The notes under the pieces were generated by a model that saw nothing but the letters and a program-made list of their open reading frames with translations, was not told where the DNA came from and ran no database searches. 64,000 nucleotides of DNA from Symbiodinium natans (Eukaryota; Sar; Dinophyceae; Suessiales; Symbiodiniaceae): assembly GCA_905221605.1 (NCBI GenBank), contig CAJNDS010002228.1, forward strand, positions 312,001 through 376,000, in the 5' to 3' direction. Every line of letters begins with the position of its first letter. Within the stretch, counting starts at the first letter, position 1. Shown here piece after piece: positions 53,540 through 62,764 of the stretch. The translations under genes were made by a program, and so were the position numbers.

Positions 53540-55032
53540 GCTGGAGGATGTCGAGCCAACCGAGGAAGCCCCGGCCTCCAGCTGCTTGGCCCTGCAGCGG
53601 TTTAGGGTTTAGGGTTTAGGGTTTAGGGTTTAGGGTTTAGGGTTTAGGGTTTAGGGTTTAGGGTTTAGGGTTTAGGGTTTAGGGTTTAGGGTTTAGGCTC
53701 TCCAACTTCTTCGGAACTCTTGGTAGCTACCAGTGGCTTTCTCGCGTGCCTGGCCAGTTCCACGAATCGCCCTGCGCAAAAAAACTGATGGTTGATTAAG
53801 TTTAGGGACCACTTAACTACCCTTAGACCCCCGAAACCCCAAACCCCAAACCCCAAACCCCAAACCCCAAACCCCAAACCCCAAACCCTAAACCCTAAAC
53901 CCTAAACCCTAAACCTAAACCCTAAACCCTAAACCCTAAACCCTAAACCCTACCCTAACCCTAAACCCTAAACCCTAAACCCTAAACCCTAAACCCTAAA
54001 CCCTAAACCCTAAACCCTAAACCCTAAACCCTAAACCCTAAACCCTAAACCCTAAACCCTAAACCCAACCCTAACGCCCCCCTATCGAAAGAACTGACCC
54101 TGCGACATGCACGCAGCATGCGCGATCTAAGGAGTCGACTTCTCGGACGACGCCCCAGAGACTCCCAACTTCGCAGAGGCTGCAGCCTCCCTGACTTTGG
54201 GGGTAGTTTGGGGTTTAGGGTTTAGGGTTTAGGGTTTCGGGTTTAGGGTTTTGGGTTAGTACTAGGGTTTAGGGTTTAGGGCTTAGTATCTTTGACGAGC
54301 ACCTCGGAGAGGTCGGGCAGGATTGGGGTTTTCAGGTACCTTGGGCTTGTGATTTAGGATCGCCCTTTCTAAGATGGCCTATCGGGTCTCGCACCATCTG
54401 TGCAGGTTGAGGAGAACCTAGTTCTGGAAAACGAAGCGAGCCTTGCCTGCAAAGAGGTTTGCCTTCAGGGAGACATTGAGGAGCACGCGCTGCACGTGCT
54501 CCACGTGCACTTGAAGGTTTTACTTGTAGGACTCGGCGCGCACGTCGCCTCACATGTTGCGCAAGAGTCTGCGACAGAGAGCGTGCCGGAAATGTTTGCT
54601 TCACAGCAGGAGTGCCTTCTGAAGATTCCACACAGTATCAGCCTGTTCTGGAACGTGATGTTCACGGGGTGGTGAATTCCCCTCGTAAGCTCAGGCTCCC
54701 GGAGGCACAGCTGGAGGCACCGGGTGCTTTTCAGATTTTTCAGTGACTGCAGGTCTTTATGCATCATGGGATTCGTTTAGGGGCTGGCTTTGGCATTCTG
54801 TCAGGACACGGAGGGGGCGATCCCAGAGGCGGAGGCAGAGGCTCTTCCTGAAGCTGAAGGGCCACCACTGCCAGAGCAAGCTGAGGAGGCTCAGGGGGTC
54901 GAGGTTCAAAGTGACTCCTCGAACATTGTTCCCGCGCCATCCCCCGCCCTTTCAGCAAGGAGATCATATGTCCTAGAGGCCCCAAAGGCCCCCAAAGGCC
55001 CCCAAAAAGGACACCCAAAGCAGCCAGCCTGA
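53540..55032 (+). CDS. unidentified acidic protein gene, five phased exons (3' part)
   Basis: Exons 53540-53596 (LEDVEPTEEAPASSCLALQ), 53697-53722 (LSNFFGTL), 54132-54178 (VDFSDDAPETPNFAE), 54406-54456 (VEENLVLENEASLACKE) and 54805-55032 (DTEGAIPEAEAEALPEAEGP..., TGA). All joints are phase-compatible; donors GC, GT, GC, GT; acceptors all AG|G. Glu/Pro/Ala-rich throughout, which supports one gene. Intron 53597-53696 is GCGG plus 13 TTTAGGG units plus TTTAG. Intron 2 contains the large CCCTAAA array. After the stop, another frame continues acidic (ELGALEADPGSLEDLEDAF to 55107), hinting at a frameshift or further splicing. Family unknown. Confidence 0.62.
53597..53696 (+). repeat. intron composed of telomere repeats
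   Basis: GCGG, then thirteen exact TTTAGGG heptamers, then TTTAG as acceptor. Removing it joins CTG-CA to G-CTC in frame between two protein-like exons. Confidence 0.75.
53829..54075. repeat. large (CCCCAAA)n then (CCCTAAA)n array
   Basis: About eight CCCCAAA units (53829-53883) pass directly into about 26 CCCTAAA units with a few shortened ones. Longest telomere-like array in the window, in opposite orientation to the intron at 53597-53696. Confidence 0.95.
54676..54804. other. intron sequence
   Basis: Non-repetitive intron sequence before the exon at 54805. The frame 54400-54675 is open to TGA but is better explained by a GT donor at 54457. Confidence 0.35.
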
Positions 55033-55255
55033 AGCCCCGTGAGGCACAAGAGCTGGGCGCCCTGGAGGCTGATCCGGGCTCTTTGGAGGACTTGGAGGAT
55101 GCCTTCTGAACCAGGAGAGCTCAAGGTGTTCTCACGTAGAGAATGTGTAGAAGGTACCTACAAGAAGATGTGAGAGGGTGAATGCTCGTAAACGTTCAAA
55201 GTGTGCTGGGTTTAGGGCCAAAGCCCGACCTGGTACTCCTTGAGGCATCGGAACG

Positions 55256-55477
55256 ATGGGCCCCAAGGAAGTTGGTTTAATGTCCTTCCAGCCGGAAACG
55301 TGCGCGGAAGAAGCCCTGGATCAAGAAGGTTTGATACCTTTACGCCCAACCGGCTTCAGCGGATCTTCCCGAACTTTGTGCTCCGAGGCGCACAGATCAT
55401 CCTTCTGGGTCCACGGCTTTGTCCATGACCATTGGCTGACTGATGACACAACTCTTCAGCAACAACCACCAGCATAG
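55256..55477 (+). CDS. 73-residue hypothetical ORF
   Basis: ATG 55256; MGPKEVGLMSFQPETCAEEA then [21 protein letters not shown] second frame (FDTFTPNRLQRIFPNFVLRG) is equally natural, so the true reading frame is uncertain. Confidence 0.3.
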   Translation: MGPKEVGLMSFQPETCAEEALDQEGLIPLRPTGFSGSSRTLCSEAHRSSFWVHGFVHDHWLTDDTTLQQQPPA

Positions 55478-55684
55478 CAACAAAAGAACAATACTGTAGG
55501 ACACGGTCGATCCGACCCCGTGGCTGTCTGTAAAACTATGGGACTCTGGGGTTACGATGTTAACTTATAGGAAGATTAGGCTGAGGTACTCGACTCGCCG
55601 CGCACGCGTGCATGGCTCGCCTAGTCGCGGCGCCGGTTTTGGGTCCAAGTCGCACTTTCACCAAGGCGCGGGCGTGGCTGCAGG

Positions 55685-56053
55685 ATGTGTGGGGTGGCCG
55701 TTTCACAGTTGAAACCAGGGTTTCGGCATCGCCCTACGCGACAGGTCGCCTATAGGTCTGCTCCGTCTCGCGAAACGCATGTCGTGGGCGCACGTTCCTG
55801 CTTTGGGCTCTTCTTTGTTCCGGCAGCTACTTCAAGCCATATGGTACGGAGTAGCACTCTTGGAGTGGTCTTTTATTGCTCCTTGGAGTGGTTCCCCTGT
55901 TGCTCATTGTGGGGGTGCTCGGTGATCTTGCTCTCCAAGGGCTATCTTAAAGTGCTCTTAAGGAATTGCTGGCTTGAAGTGTTACGACACTGCTTGGAGT
56001 CTACACCACAACATACCATGCAGTGCTTTAACTTGTATAAACGCCGCCTGTAG
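55685..56053 (+). CDS. 122-residue hypothetical ORF
   Basis: ATG 55685 to TAG 56053. Basic N-terminal half, Cys- and Leu-rich C-terminal half (VILLSKGYLKVLLRNCWLEV). No domain recognised; could be non-coding. Confidence 0.3.
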   Translation: MCGVAVSQLKPGFRHRPTRQVAYRSAPSRETHVVGARSCFGLFFVPAATSSHMVRSSTLGVVFYCSLEWFPCCSLWGCSVILLSKGYLKVLLRNCWLEVLRHCLESTPQHTMQCFNLYKRRL

Positions 56054-56056
56054 TCT

Positions 56057-56494
56057 ATGGTCGCTGTTGAAAAGTTCAGTCACATCAGTCACCGTTTGTC
56101 CCGGTTGCTGTCTGGGTACCGCAGGCTAAAACGGCCAGCTGCTCAAGCGTGCCAAGAAAAGGACGGCGTCCTTGTATATCCCTGTATCCGTAATGGCCCG
56201 CAACTCTACAACACTTTTGATCCAAAGCTGTATAGCCTTCAAGACTCAACCCGTCACACCATGTCACACCATCTGAGTCCTTTCGCCCATGTTGCAGGTA
56301 TAAGCTCGTCTAGGAGCCCACATGCCCGCCGATGCTCTCTTCTCAACTCTGAGTCAGCACCCCGCGAAGGTACCAGCTTCGTCTACCACGCGCGAGCCGT
56401 CGCGTGCGCGTTTTGTGGGCGGCGTTACTTCCCAGCATCCCTGCGGCTCCATGAGGCTCGGCACAGTGTTCGCCTGAGTCTCAAGTTTCATTGA
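56057..56494 (+). CDS. 145-residue ORF with a C2H2/C2HC-type zinc-finger motif
   Basis: ATG 56057 with an in-frame TAG just upstream (56051); stop 56494. The C-terminal motif CAFCGRRYFPASLRLHEARH fits C-x2-C-G-R-[RK]-[YF]-P-x4-L-x-x-H-x3-H, close to the zf-C2HC_2 pattern with His in place of the last Cys. The N-terminal part is basic. Probably a small zinc-binding protein; nucleic-acid binding is only an inference. Overlapped on the minus strand by an open frame at 56354-56734, judged weaker. Confidence 0.5.
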   Translation: MVAVEKFSHISHRLSRLLSGYRRLKRPAAQACQEKDGVLVYPCIRNGPQLYNTFDPKLYSLQDSTRHTMSHHLSPFAHVAGISSSRSPHARRCSLLNSESAPREGTSFVYHARAVACAFCGRRYFPASLRLHEARHSVRLSLKFH

Positions 56495-56716
56495 ATTTTG
56501 GGTCATACACCTACACGGGATGAGCTTGCGTGTGGCTAGCAATTGTGCTGTACCAACCTCCTTGTTGTCTCCAGCTTTTGCAGCCACTCTTTTGAAGCTT
56601 CTGCGAAGTCCGTCCGAAAAATCGCAGCCCACCGCTGAGCCAGGAGAGGTGCGCTGCGCGCTGGAGCCAAAGCAGGTGCCAACAATTGGAGAAGGGCGCT
56701 TAAGGGGCTCACAGGG

Positions 56717-59010
56717 ATGTTCAGGGTGAAGCATTATGTAGAGGTTAGCCGGTTCATGTGCCCAATTGACATTCCTGGATCAGCTTCAATATCGGCAGGA
56801 CCGGATCACATCTGTGTCGGCCAAGTGGACACTGACAAAGAAACATGTTGATTTACTGAGGCCGACAAACACGCCAAACTACCCAACCACGCTCTCTAAT
56901 GACGAGAGATGGAGCGAAGTGTGTTGAACACTTGAGTAGCCCCGAGTTTGTTCTACGACGCCGAAACCACGCAGACTTCTGCAAGCCGAGGCAAGCTCAG
57001 CTTCTAGACCCTTCACTGATTTGATTACAGGAACCTCAACATGACAGGTCACCGTCGGCGTGGCATGAGTGGCCCGACACGTCCAGCATGCCGCTCGGGG
57101 AGAGCCCCGGGCTGCGATCCATGAGCGCGCGGACGGAGAAACTCGGTTTAAATTAGGGTTTGGGGCTCAGGGTTTAGGGTTTGTAAGGGTTTAGGGCCTA
57201 GGGTTAGGGTTATAAGGGTTGAGGGTTTAGGGTGGCATTCAGTTTTGGTGGGTTCGAGGAAAATGAACAATGCAATGAGCCTCCTTGGGTACTGAGTTTT
57301 CTGAGCCGTACTGAAATGCTGCATTGTGCTGGGCCTTTCAGGACAGACGCCTCCACTTCCTACGTGCGCCCTACGGGCCCTGCAAGACTGGTCTGCGACT
57401 TCGGGGACTCGATGACTTCCGGCTCGAAAACCGACGAGGAGGCAGAGTTGGAGCAGCAGGACGAGTTCGCCGATGAGCCTTGCGAGCCTTGCGTGGCCAA
57501 CAAGGCACCGAGGCCGCCATCTCACTGCGACGAGTCCACAGACACGCCTGCAGACATTGATCTGGGTGCACACAGCACAACTCACAGCACCTCATGCTCC
57601 GACACCTTGGCGTCGGACGACCTGCGAGCACCTCAAGTGCCTTGGCCCCAGAAGCTGCTTTTCGCCAAAAGCACAAGTGATACAAGTGGGCCAGCGGAGA
57701 CGGCAGAGAGCATGACGGGCATGACAAAGTGGAGGTTTCCCGACGCGAAGGCCACGAAGGTCAGCACGGAGAAGGTGTTGCAGCACCGCAGCGCGTCGCA
57801 GCCTTGTCGTGGACGTCCTGAAGCCCGAAGACCACAGGGGCGTCCTGAACCCAAGAAGGCTGCACCTGCAAAGCCTGCGGCAAAGCCCGCCGCCAAGTTG
57901 AAGGCAGCAAGGCCAGCACAGCCGAAGCCAGCGGAGCTCCGATCGAGCAAAGCAAAGGTTCTCCAGGATGCTGCGACGCAGACGGCCACAAAGCCGACAA
58001 AGCGCGATGCTGCATCACAGAGGCCGGGCAAGGCCTCTGCAAAGCCGACCCGGAAATGCGGTTCAGCGAGCACAGGCGGTGGCACGGTTCCTCCCAAAAC
58101 CGCTCGGCCCAAGACTCCTCGCAGCCGGGGTGTCGCTGGTGTCGGCGTTCGCAGCACAAGCGCAAAGCCAAGCGCGAAGCCAAGCGCAAATGCAAAGCCA
58201 AGCACAAAGCCCACACGGTGCACGCGGCCATGGAAGATGAACCGCTCCTTCTCGGCACCCACCATCTCCGCTACTCAGAAGTCCAAGGCCCCGAGGCGGT
58301 CTCGGTCTGCTGGGCCACAGCCACTCCATCGGCGCTGCGATCGCTGCGTGGCCTGTCTGATGGCTGAGCTTCGCTCCGTGTGGCCCATGGGGCCTCGAAG
58401 CAACAGCAGCGGCGGCTGCTGGTGCTGCGCACGAGCGAAGTCACCGAAGTCGAAGCCTAGACAAACAAGACCACCTTCCCGGAGCTGTAGTCGCTCCCGT
58501 CGCCACTCGGAGTGGAGAGAGCAGAAGGAGGCAGAGGAGGAGGAGGCGCAGGAGAAAGTGGAGGACAAGGCGGAGATGGAGGAGGAGCAAAGTTTGGAGC
58601 ATCGCGAGTCAAGCGAGCCGAGCTCGTCTCAGGAGGCGGTCGCCCAGCTCAAGCAGGGCCAGGCAGCTTGCCTAGACGGAGCCGTGCAAACCGACAGCTG
58701 CCGCACAGTGTGCCCTTGGCGCCACGCTGAGCAGCGTCATGCAGAAAATTCAGAATTTGCAGGGTTTCTTGTACAGCAGATACCAGAGGTGGAAGGACTC
58801 TCCATGTCTGGCGACATGGACCGAAGCTTGCCATGCATCCCGCCATCCTGGATGTGTGTTCAGGAGATCGTGGAGATTGTGGGCATTAGGCAGTTTGCCT
58901 TTGGTGGCATCCTCCCAGAGAAGCAATCGCTGACCCAAGCCGAGAGCACCAACTCCCATCGACTGGTCGCCGCGCTGACACAGGCCCGAGCCGGTCACAG
59001 CATGTCTTAA
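56717..59010 (+). CDS. long basic Lys/Ala/Pro-rich protein with a Cys cluster, three exons
   Basis: Exon 1 56717-56839 starts MFRVKHYVEVSRFMCPIDIP just after an AG (possible leader acceptor). Exon 2 57031-57137 (EPQHDRSPSAWHEWPDTSSM...). Exon 3 starts at 57231 or 57339 (both phase-compatible) and runs to TAA 59010. Donors are both GA; acceptors AG|G, one of them TTTAG|G of a telomere-like unit. Order in exon 3: acidic/Ser-Thr region, then a histone-H1-like K/A/P tract (AKPAAKPAAKLKAARPAQPK), an AKPSAKPSANAKPS repeat, an Arg/Ser segment, a Cys-rich patch (RCDRCVAC ... CWCC) that could bind metal, a Glu-rich coiled coil and a unique tail. Likely a disordered nucleic-acid- or cytoskeleton-associated protein; function unknown. 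Confidence 0.62.
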
Positions 59011-59150
59011 TCCACATTTTCAACCATACAGTGACCGAAAGTGGAGGCAAAGGGAAAGTTGCTGTTTGGAAGACGAGGCTTATTAGAAGGGTTAAGGGCC
59101 TATAGGGTTCAGAATTCCAACTTTTGCGATGCCGGCAGCCCTGGTCTTAG

Positions 59151-59486
59151 GTGCCGCAGCCAGTTGTGGAGGTGAAGGTCAAGCGCAAGCAAGAGCAAGC
59201 AATGAGCCGACGGAGTCAGGGCCCAAGCCTTTTCCACTTCCACATCCCGCTGCTTAACCCTATAGTATAGAAACCCGATAAACCCTAAACAAAACAAACC
59301 TGAAAGCCTATAAACCCTACAAACCCCCCATAAACCCCCATAAACCCTATAAACCCGATAAACCCCCTATACAACCCCTTAGAAACCCCTTGTAAACCCC
59401 TATAAACCCTACAAAACCCTAAACACCTAAGTCTTCCGACCCACTCAGGCCACCGAGACCCGGAGCAGCTCCGGGGTCTGAACTGA
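59151..59486 (+). CDS. unidentified gene, last two exons
   Basis: 59151-59220 (CTTAG|GT) reads VPQPVVEVKVKRKQEQAMSR then a GC donor; 59449-59486 (ACTCAG|GC) continues in phase, GHRDPEQLRGLN, TGA 59484-59486. GC-rich third positions. The intron holds CCCTATAAA and CCCCATAAA-type units (59275-59420). An alternative ATG frame from 59130 is also open. Confidence 0.45.
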
Positions 59487-59514
59487 TGGCATCTGACGAG
59501 TCTGGCTCTATGGG

Positions 59515-59557
59515 GGTTTAGGGTTTAGGGTTTAGGGTTTAGGGTTTAGGGTTTAGG
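59515..59557. repeat. (TTTAGGG)n tract
   Basis: Six perfect heptamers directly after the 59.2-59.5 kb gene. Confidence 0.9.
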
Positions 59558-59710
59558 GAACCCCCTAACATGGGTCACTTCTCTCTCGAAATGACTACCA
59601 TATTTGCTCAAGAACCCCCAAAAAACACAAGATAAGAAGCCCTAGATTTCCCTCATAAGGAGTATTCAATAAATGAAGTTTTGCCTGGGGTTCTAAGCAG
59701 ATAGTAGATT

Positions 59711-60031
59711 ATGGTGAATATGAAGTGTCCATCTACAGAGTTGGAGCCTTTTTCACAGCCGCTGCAGTTGGGAGTGATGGCAGACAGCGTAAGCACGATC
59801 AACGCATCTGGAATGTACCTCCAAGAGCTCACAGTTCCTCTGAGACAAAGTTGGCCCAACGCGTGCAGCCTGAAAGGGGCGATGCTACAATTAAGAGTCA
59901 ACAATGCCTGTGCCAATGTTTGTGAACCAAGTGTCAGACGCTTTTTCTTTGTTGTTTTCTCGTCTCATGTGCTACTGAAGTTCACACTTTCACTTTCAAG
60001 CAAAAGCAGGAGTGGCTGCAGCTACTGTTGA
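59711..60031 (+). CDS. 106-residue hypothetical ORF
   Basis: ATG 59711, MVNMKCPSTELEPFSQPLQL ... LKGAMLQLRVNNACANVCEP, then a hydrophobic stretch (FFFVVFSSHVLLKFTLSL) before TGA. May be an exon plus intron read-through at the 3' end. No family recognised. Confidence 0.35.
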   Translation: MVNMKCPSTELEPFSQPLQLGVMADSVSTINASGMYLQELTVPLRQSWPNACSLKGAMLQLRVNNACANVCEPSVRRFFFVVFSSHVLLKFTLSLSSKSRSGCSYC

Positions 60032-60436
60032 CATGTGCTCGTGGCGGGTGCGAAGCATCTGCGCTCAGCCGGTAAGAATGACTGCAGAGGGGATGGGGGG
60101 GATTGGCCGGCTTGCCTCAGATCAAAACAAAGGGCTGCCCGGTCAGGAGCTTCGCCATGAGGTCACAGGCTGTCACGAAAACAGATGCCAATAAGATCTG
60201 TCAGAACTGACCATCGATGCAGATCTTAGAAGGTCTGAGAGCTTTAAAGTGCTTGACTCCGCGCACTTGACCATAGCCTTTTACAAAAGCCATCCGACGC
60301 GCGTGGGTCGGCCTGGGGCGGCTTCTTTGCAGAGTGTGGGGTGCCCGGCTTGGTTTCGCTAGCTTGCTCACGACATACTGAGCAACCACAGATATACCCG
60401 GTTTAGAGTTTAGGGTTATGTAGATAGGGTTCTAAG
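60032..60436. other. no supported gene
   Basis: Short frames only; a brief TTTAGGG-like segment at 60400-60420 precedes the next exon. Confidence 0.35.
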
Positions 60437-60628
60437 GCTCCGCTGCAGCTCAGCAAAGCTGTCAGAGCAGGGCTGAACATGGCAAGAAGCTGGCTGGACT
60501 CAGCAGGTGTTTTGACTAGTTCTCTGGCCAGGCACGGGCCCCATGAGATGCAGACTCCTTCTGCAGGACTGTCGACAGGCGCAGCCACGGAACAGGTTTT
60601 AAAGCTTGATTTGACAGGAGATTTGTGA
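60437..60628 (+). CDS. candidate terminal exon
   Basis: After TCTAAG|GC the frame reads APLQLSKAVRAGLNMARSWL then DSAGVLTSSLARHGPHEM, ending TGA 60626-60628 (63 codons). Natural composition; family unknown. A (GA)n(TA)n microsatellite follows at 60680-60745. Confidence 0.45.
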   Translation, partial: APLQLSKAVRAGLNMARSWLDSAGVLTSSLARHGPHEMQTPSAGLSTGAATEQVLKLDLTGDL

Positions 60629-60679
60629 GCTTTGTGGGCTTTGGAGCCGCCAGAGTGCTGAATCTGCGGCCCTTGCGGC

Positions 60680-60700
60680 GAGAGAGAGAGAGAGAGATAC

Positions 60701-60732
<32 letters not shown>

Positions 60733-60752
60733 GTATGTATATATATATATGT
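60680..60752. repeat. (GA)n and (TA)n microsatellite
   Basis: GAGAGA then ATATAT runs. Confidence 0.9.
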
Positions 60753-61243
60753 ACAGTAACACCAACGGCTGACTGTAGCACTAAAAAGGTCAGGGCGACT
60801 CTCAAAACATCCCTACCTTAAGCCATCTTTGAGCAAACCGAAGCACCACATGAAAGCCTCGTGTGAGCAATGCTTTATGCCGAGACGGCTGCACAATACC
60901 TGGCAAGCAAAGAAACCGAAAATGTGCTTGACAAATCACTGTTTTCCTATAGTGTCGGTGTCATCAAATCATGTTAGACTATTGGTGCATGTGTCAGTGA
61001 AGGCAGCTGAGAGTCGGCTGAGTACGAGGCCAGGCGGAGGGGGTTGCGACGATTTTTCCCAGAGACACGCAGAGTTTTGGACCCGGCGTTGTTTGGAAGT
61101 GGTCGAATGATCCCCTTGTGTGTCTTTTTGCGAGTGGCCTGAAGGGGGCATCTGGTGGTTGATACATGGTGACTGTGTGCTTGCGTGTGGATGCAGGGTG
61201 CAACGAGCCCTTCTGCCTGTTCTGCATGACATTGTTTACAAGA
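60753..61243. other. spacer upstream of the tandem gene pair
   Basis: Short overlapping frames on both strands; none supported. The 3' part faintly resembles the spacer 62600-62764 between the two gene copies. Confidence 0.35.
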
Positions 61244-61392
61244 CCGAACAGTTCTTACAGGAGCAGGTGCATATAAGTATCCTGGGGACCGGACTGGCGA
61301 ATGCTTCTAAGCAAGGCTTCGAGTGACCGCTTCAGCTGCTATAGTCCCAGGCCGCGCCCTTGCAACTTGCACCCCGCGCCCTCGCGACTATC

Positions 61393-61989
61393 ATGGCCCG
61401 CCCCGTGCTGTTGCCCTTCGTTGCCGCACTGGCTGCCTTCTACGGTGCCGCAAGCTTCGTGGGCTCCTTTAGCGGCAGCCGCGCCTGCAGCCGCGTGCCC
61501 GCGCGAGTGAGCGCAGAGTACCTGGAGCGCTGCGGCCCCAAGGACTCGGACGTGCCCTTCGGCAGCGCCAGTGCCACGGGACCTGGTGCCACCGTGGAGT
61601 TCAAGAAGCGACCTTTCGGCATCCTGCGCTACCAGCCGGGCCAGGGCGGGAAGGGAGCCATGGCTATGGAGATCATCCCCAAGTCCAGGTACCCCGGTGA
61701 TCCTCAGGGACAGGCCTTCGCGGCAGGTGTGCAGAGCGGATGGGTGGTCGCCTCCATCAACGGCCAGGACATGCTCAACGAGGATTTCGGCAAGATCATG
61801 GATATGTTGGACGATGAGGTGGCTGATCCTCGCTTCTCCAAGTCGACTGCTTTGGCTCTTGAGAAGCAGGGTGGGCGTTTGGCCGAGCCTGTCGAGGCCC
61901 CACTCTCCGTGGTATTCAACTCCGTCCCAGGCTACACCTACAAGGGCGCTGCGCTGACAGAGGACGGCCAGGACGGCTTCGCGCGCTGA
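61393..61989 (+). CDS. probable plastid-targeted protein with PDZ-like domain, copy 1
   Basis: 198 residues, ATG 61393 (context ATCATGGCC) to TGA 61989, intronless. The N terminus MARPVLLPFVAALAAFYGAA is a signal-peptide-like helix, followed by SFVGSF and a Ser/Arg/Ala-rich stretch, as in bipartite plastid-targeting presequences of peridinin dinoflagellates. Residues ~75-150 (KRPFGILRYQPG ... AAGVQSGWVVASINGQDM) resemble a PDZ-like fold with the GV.SGW.V..INGQ signature. C-terminal ~45 residues are unique. Binding partner unknown. Followed 924 bases later by an almost identical copy, the usual dinoflagellate way to raise expression by gene copy number. An antisense open frame of 238 codons is a shadow. 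Confidence 0.85.
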   Translation: MARPVLLPFVAALAAFYGAASFVGSFSGSRACSRVPARVSAEYLERCGPKDSDVPFGSASATGPGATVEFKKRPFGILRYQPGQGGKGAMAMEIIPKSRYPGDPQGQAFAAGVQSGWVVASINGQDMLNEDFGKIMDMLDDEVADPRFSKSTALALEKQGGRLAEPVEAPLSVVFNSVPGYTYKGAALTEDGQDGFAR

Positions 61990-62475
61990 GCAGCTTCGCC
62001 CGTATATCTTTTTCACTCTAGTCGCACATACAGAAAGCAGGAGGGGTGCCAGCATTTAAACGGCATGACCTCCAGTAATTATCCTCCAGAATTTCCGCCG
62101 AAGGCTCAAAGACATGTATACTCTTGTAGCTCTTGTGCCAAGCAAAAAAATGCCGGTTCCGTGCCAGCAAGCAGACTCTTTGCTATGTTCTGTTCGCCCT
62201 GAATTCCCTGCCAGGTGTGGCCAAGCGCATTGGCGGTCTCTTTCTGCTTCTCGGCCTGCTATTTCGACTGATTCTAGACAAGTCCGCTATGACCCCTGCA
62301 GGAAGGTCTTTGCTGCCACATGCAGAAAGGTTAGCCCACGTCCAGACCGTCTAGAATCCACCATTTCCCAAACCCCGCCGCAAGGAGTTTCCAACTTATC
62401 CGACGTGAGGGCAGAGGCAGAGGCTTTGAGGGCAGGGGTTTATAGGGTTGAGAGGTCTTGGGCATGGCGTTGAGG
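61990..62475. other. 3' flank of copy 1
   Basis: Open frames here (for example 62114-62473) are repeated in copy 2 but with replacements, so I treat them as non-coding. No terminator or poly(A) signal of canonical type recognised. Confidence 0.4.
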
Positions 62476-62764
62476 ATTTTCAATATTTTTCAGATACACA
62501 GGGCCCCCGAGTGTTGGGGGCTGTTTTTGGGGCTCAGGGGTGTTGTCTTGGGGGGAAGGAGTGCAACCGGCGAAAGTCAGATGAATGATTGGTTTGCTGT
62601 GCCTGCAGCGACATGCGGACTGTGCTTGCATGCAGCATGTGTGGGTGCCAAGTCTGCGCGTGGCCTGATAGTTCTGCTTGTTCAGCATGGTGTGCGTATG
62701 CCAGGCAGCATCTTTGACCTGATCATGATGAAGCAGGCACGATGCGATTTTGTTCCCAAGATCG

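Larger units (their letters stand above)
61244..62475. repeat. tandem unit, copy 1
   Basis: About 1.23 kb, highly similar to 62765-64000 (offset 1521 across the coding part, 1525 at the end because of small insertions in the 3' flank). Includes the 198-codon gene plus about 150 bases before and 490 after. The window ends inside or at the end of copy 2. Confidence 0.95.

Noticed and set aside
56354-56734. 126-codon minus-strand ORF with ATG, and 69-codon plus ORF at 56520-56729
   Set aside because: Both are protein-like but overlap each other and the better supported zinc-finger ORF and exon 1 at 56717; not enough to choose.
57633-58265. 210-codon minus-strand open frame
   Set aside because: Antisense shadow of the Lys/Ala/Pro-rich exon; its Gly/Ala/Phe repetition simply mirrors that tract.
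61339-62055. 238-codon minus-strand open frame over the tandem gene (repeated at 62860-63576)
   Set aside because: It is the antisense of a GC-rich coding region; the plus frame has the signal peptide, PDZ-like signature and good start context.
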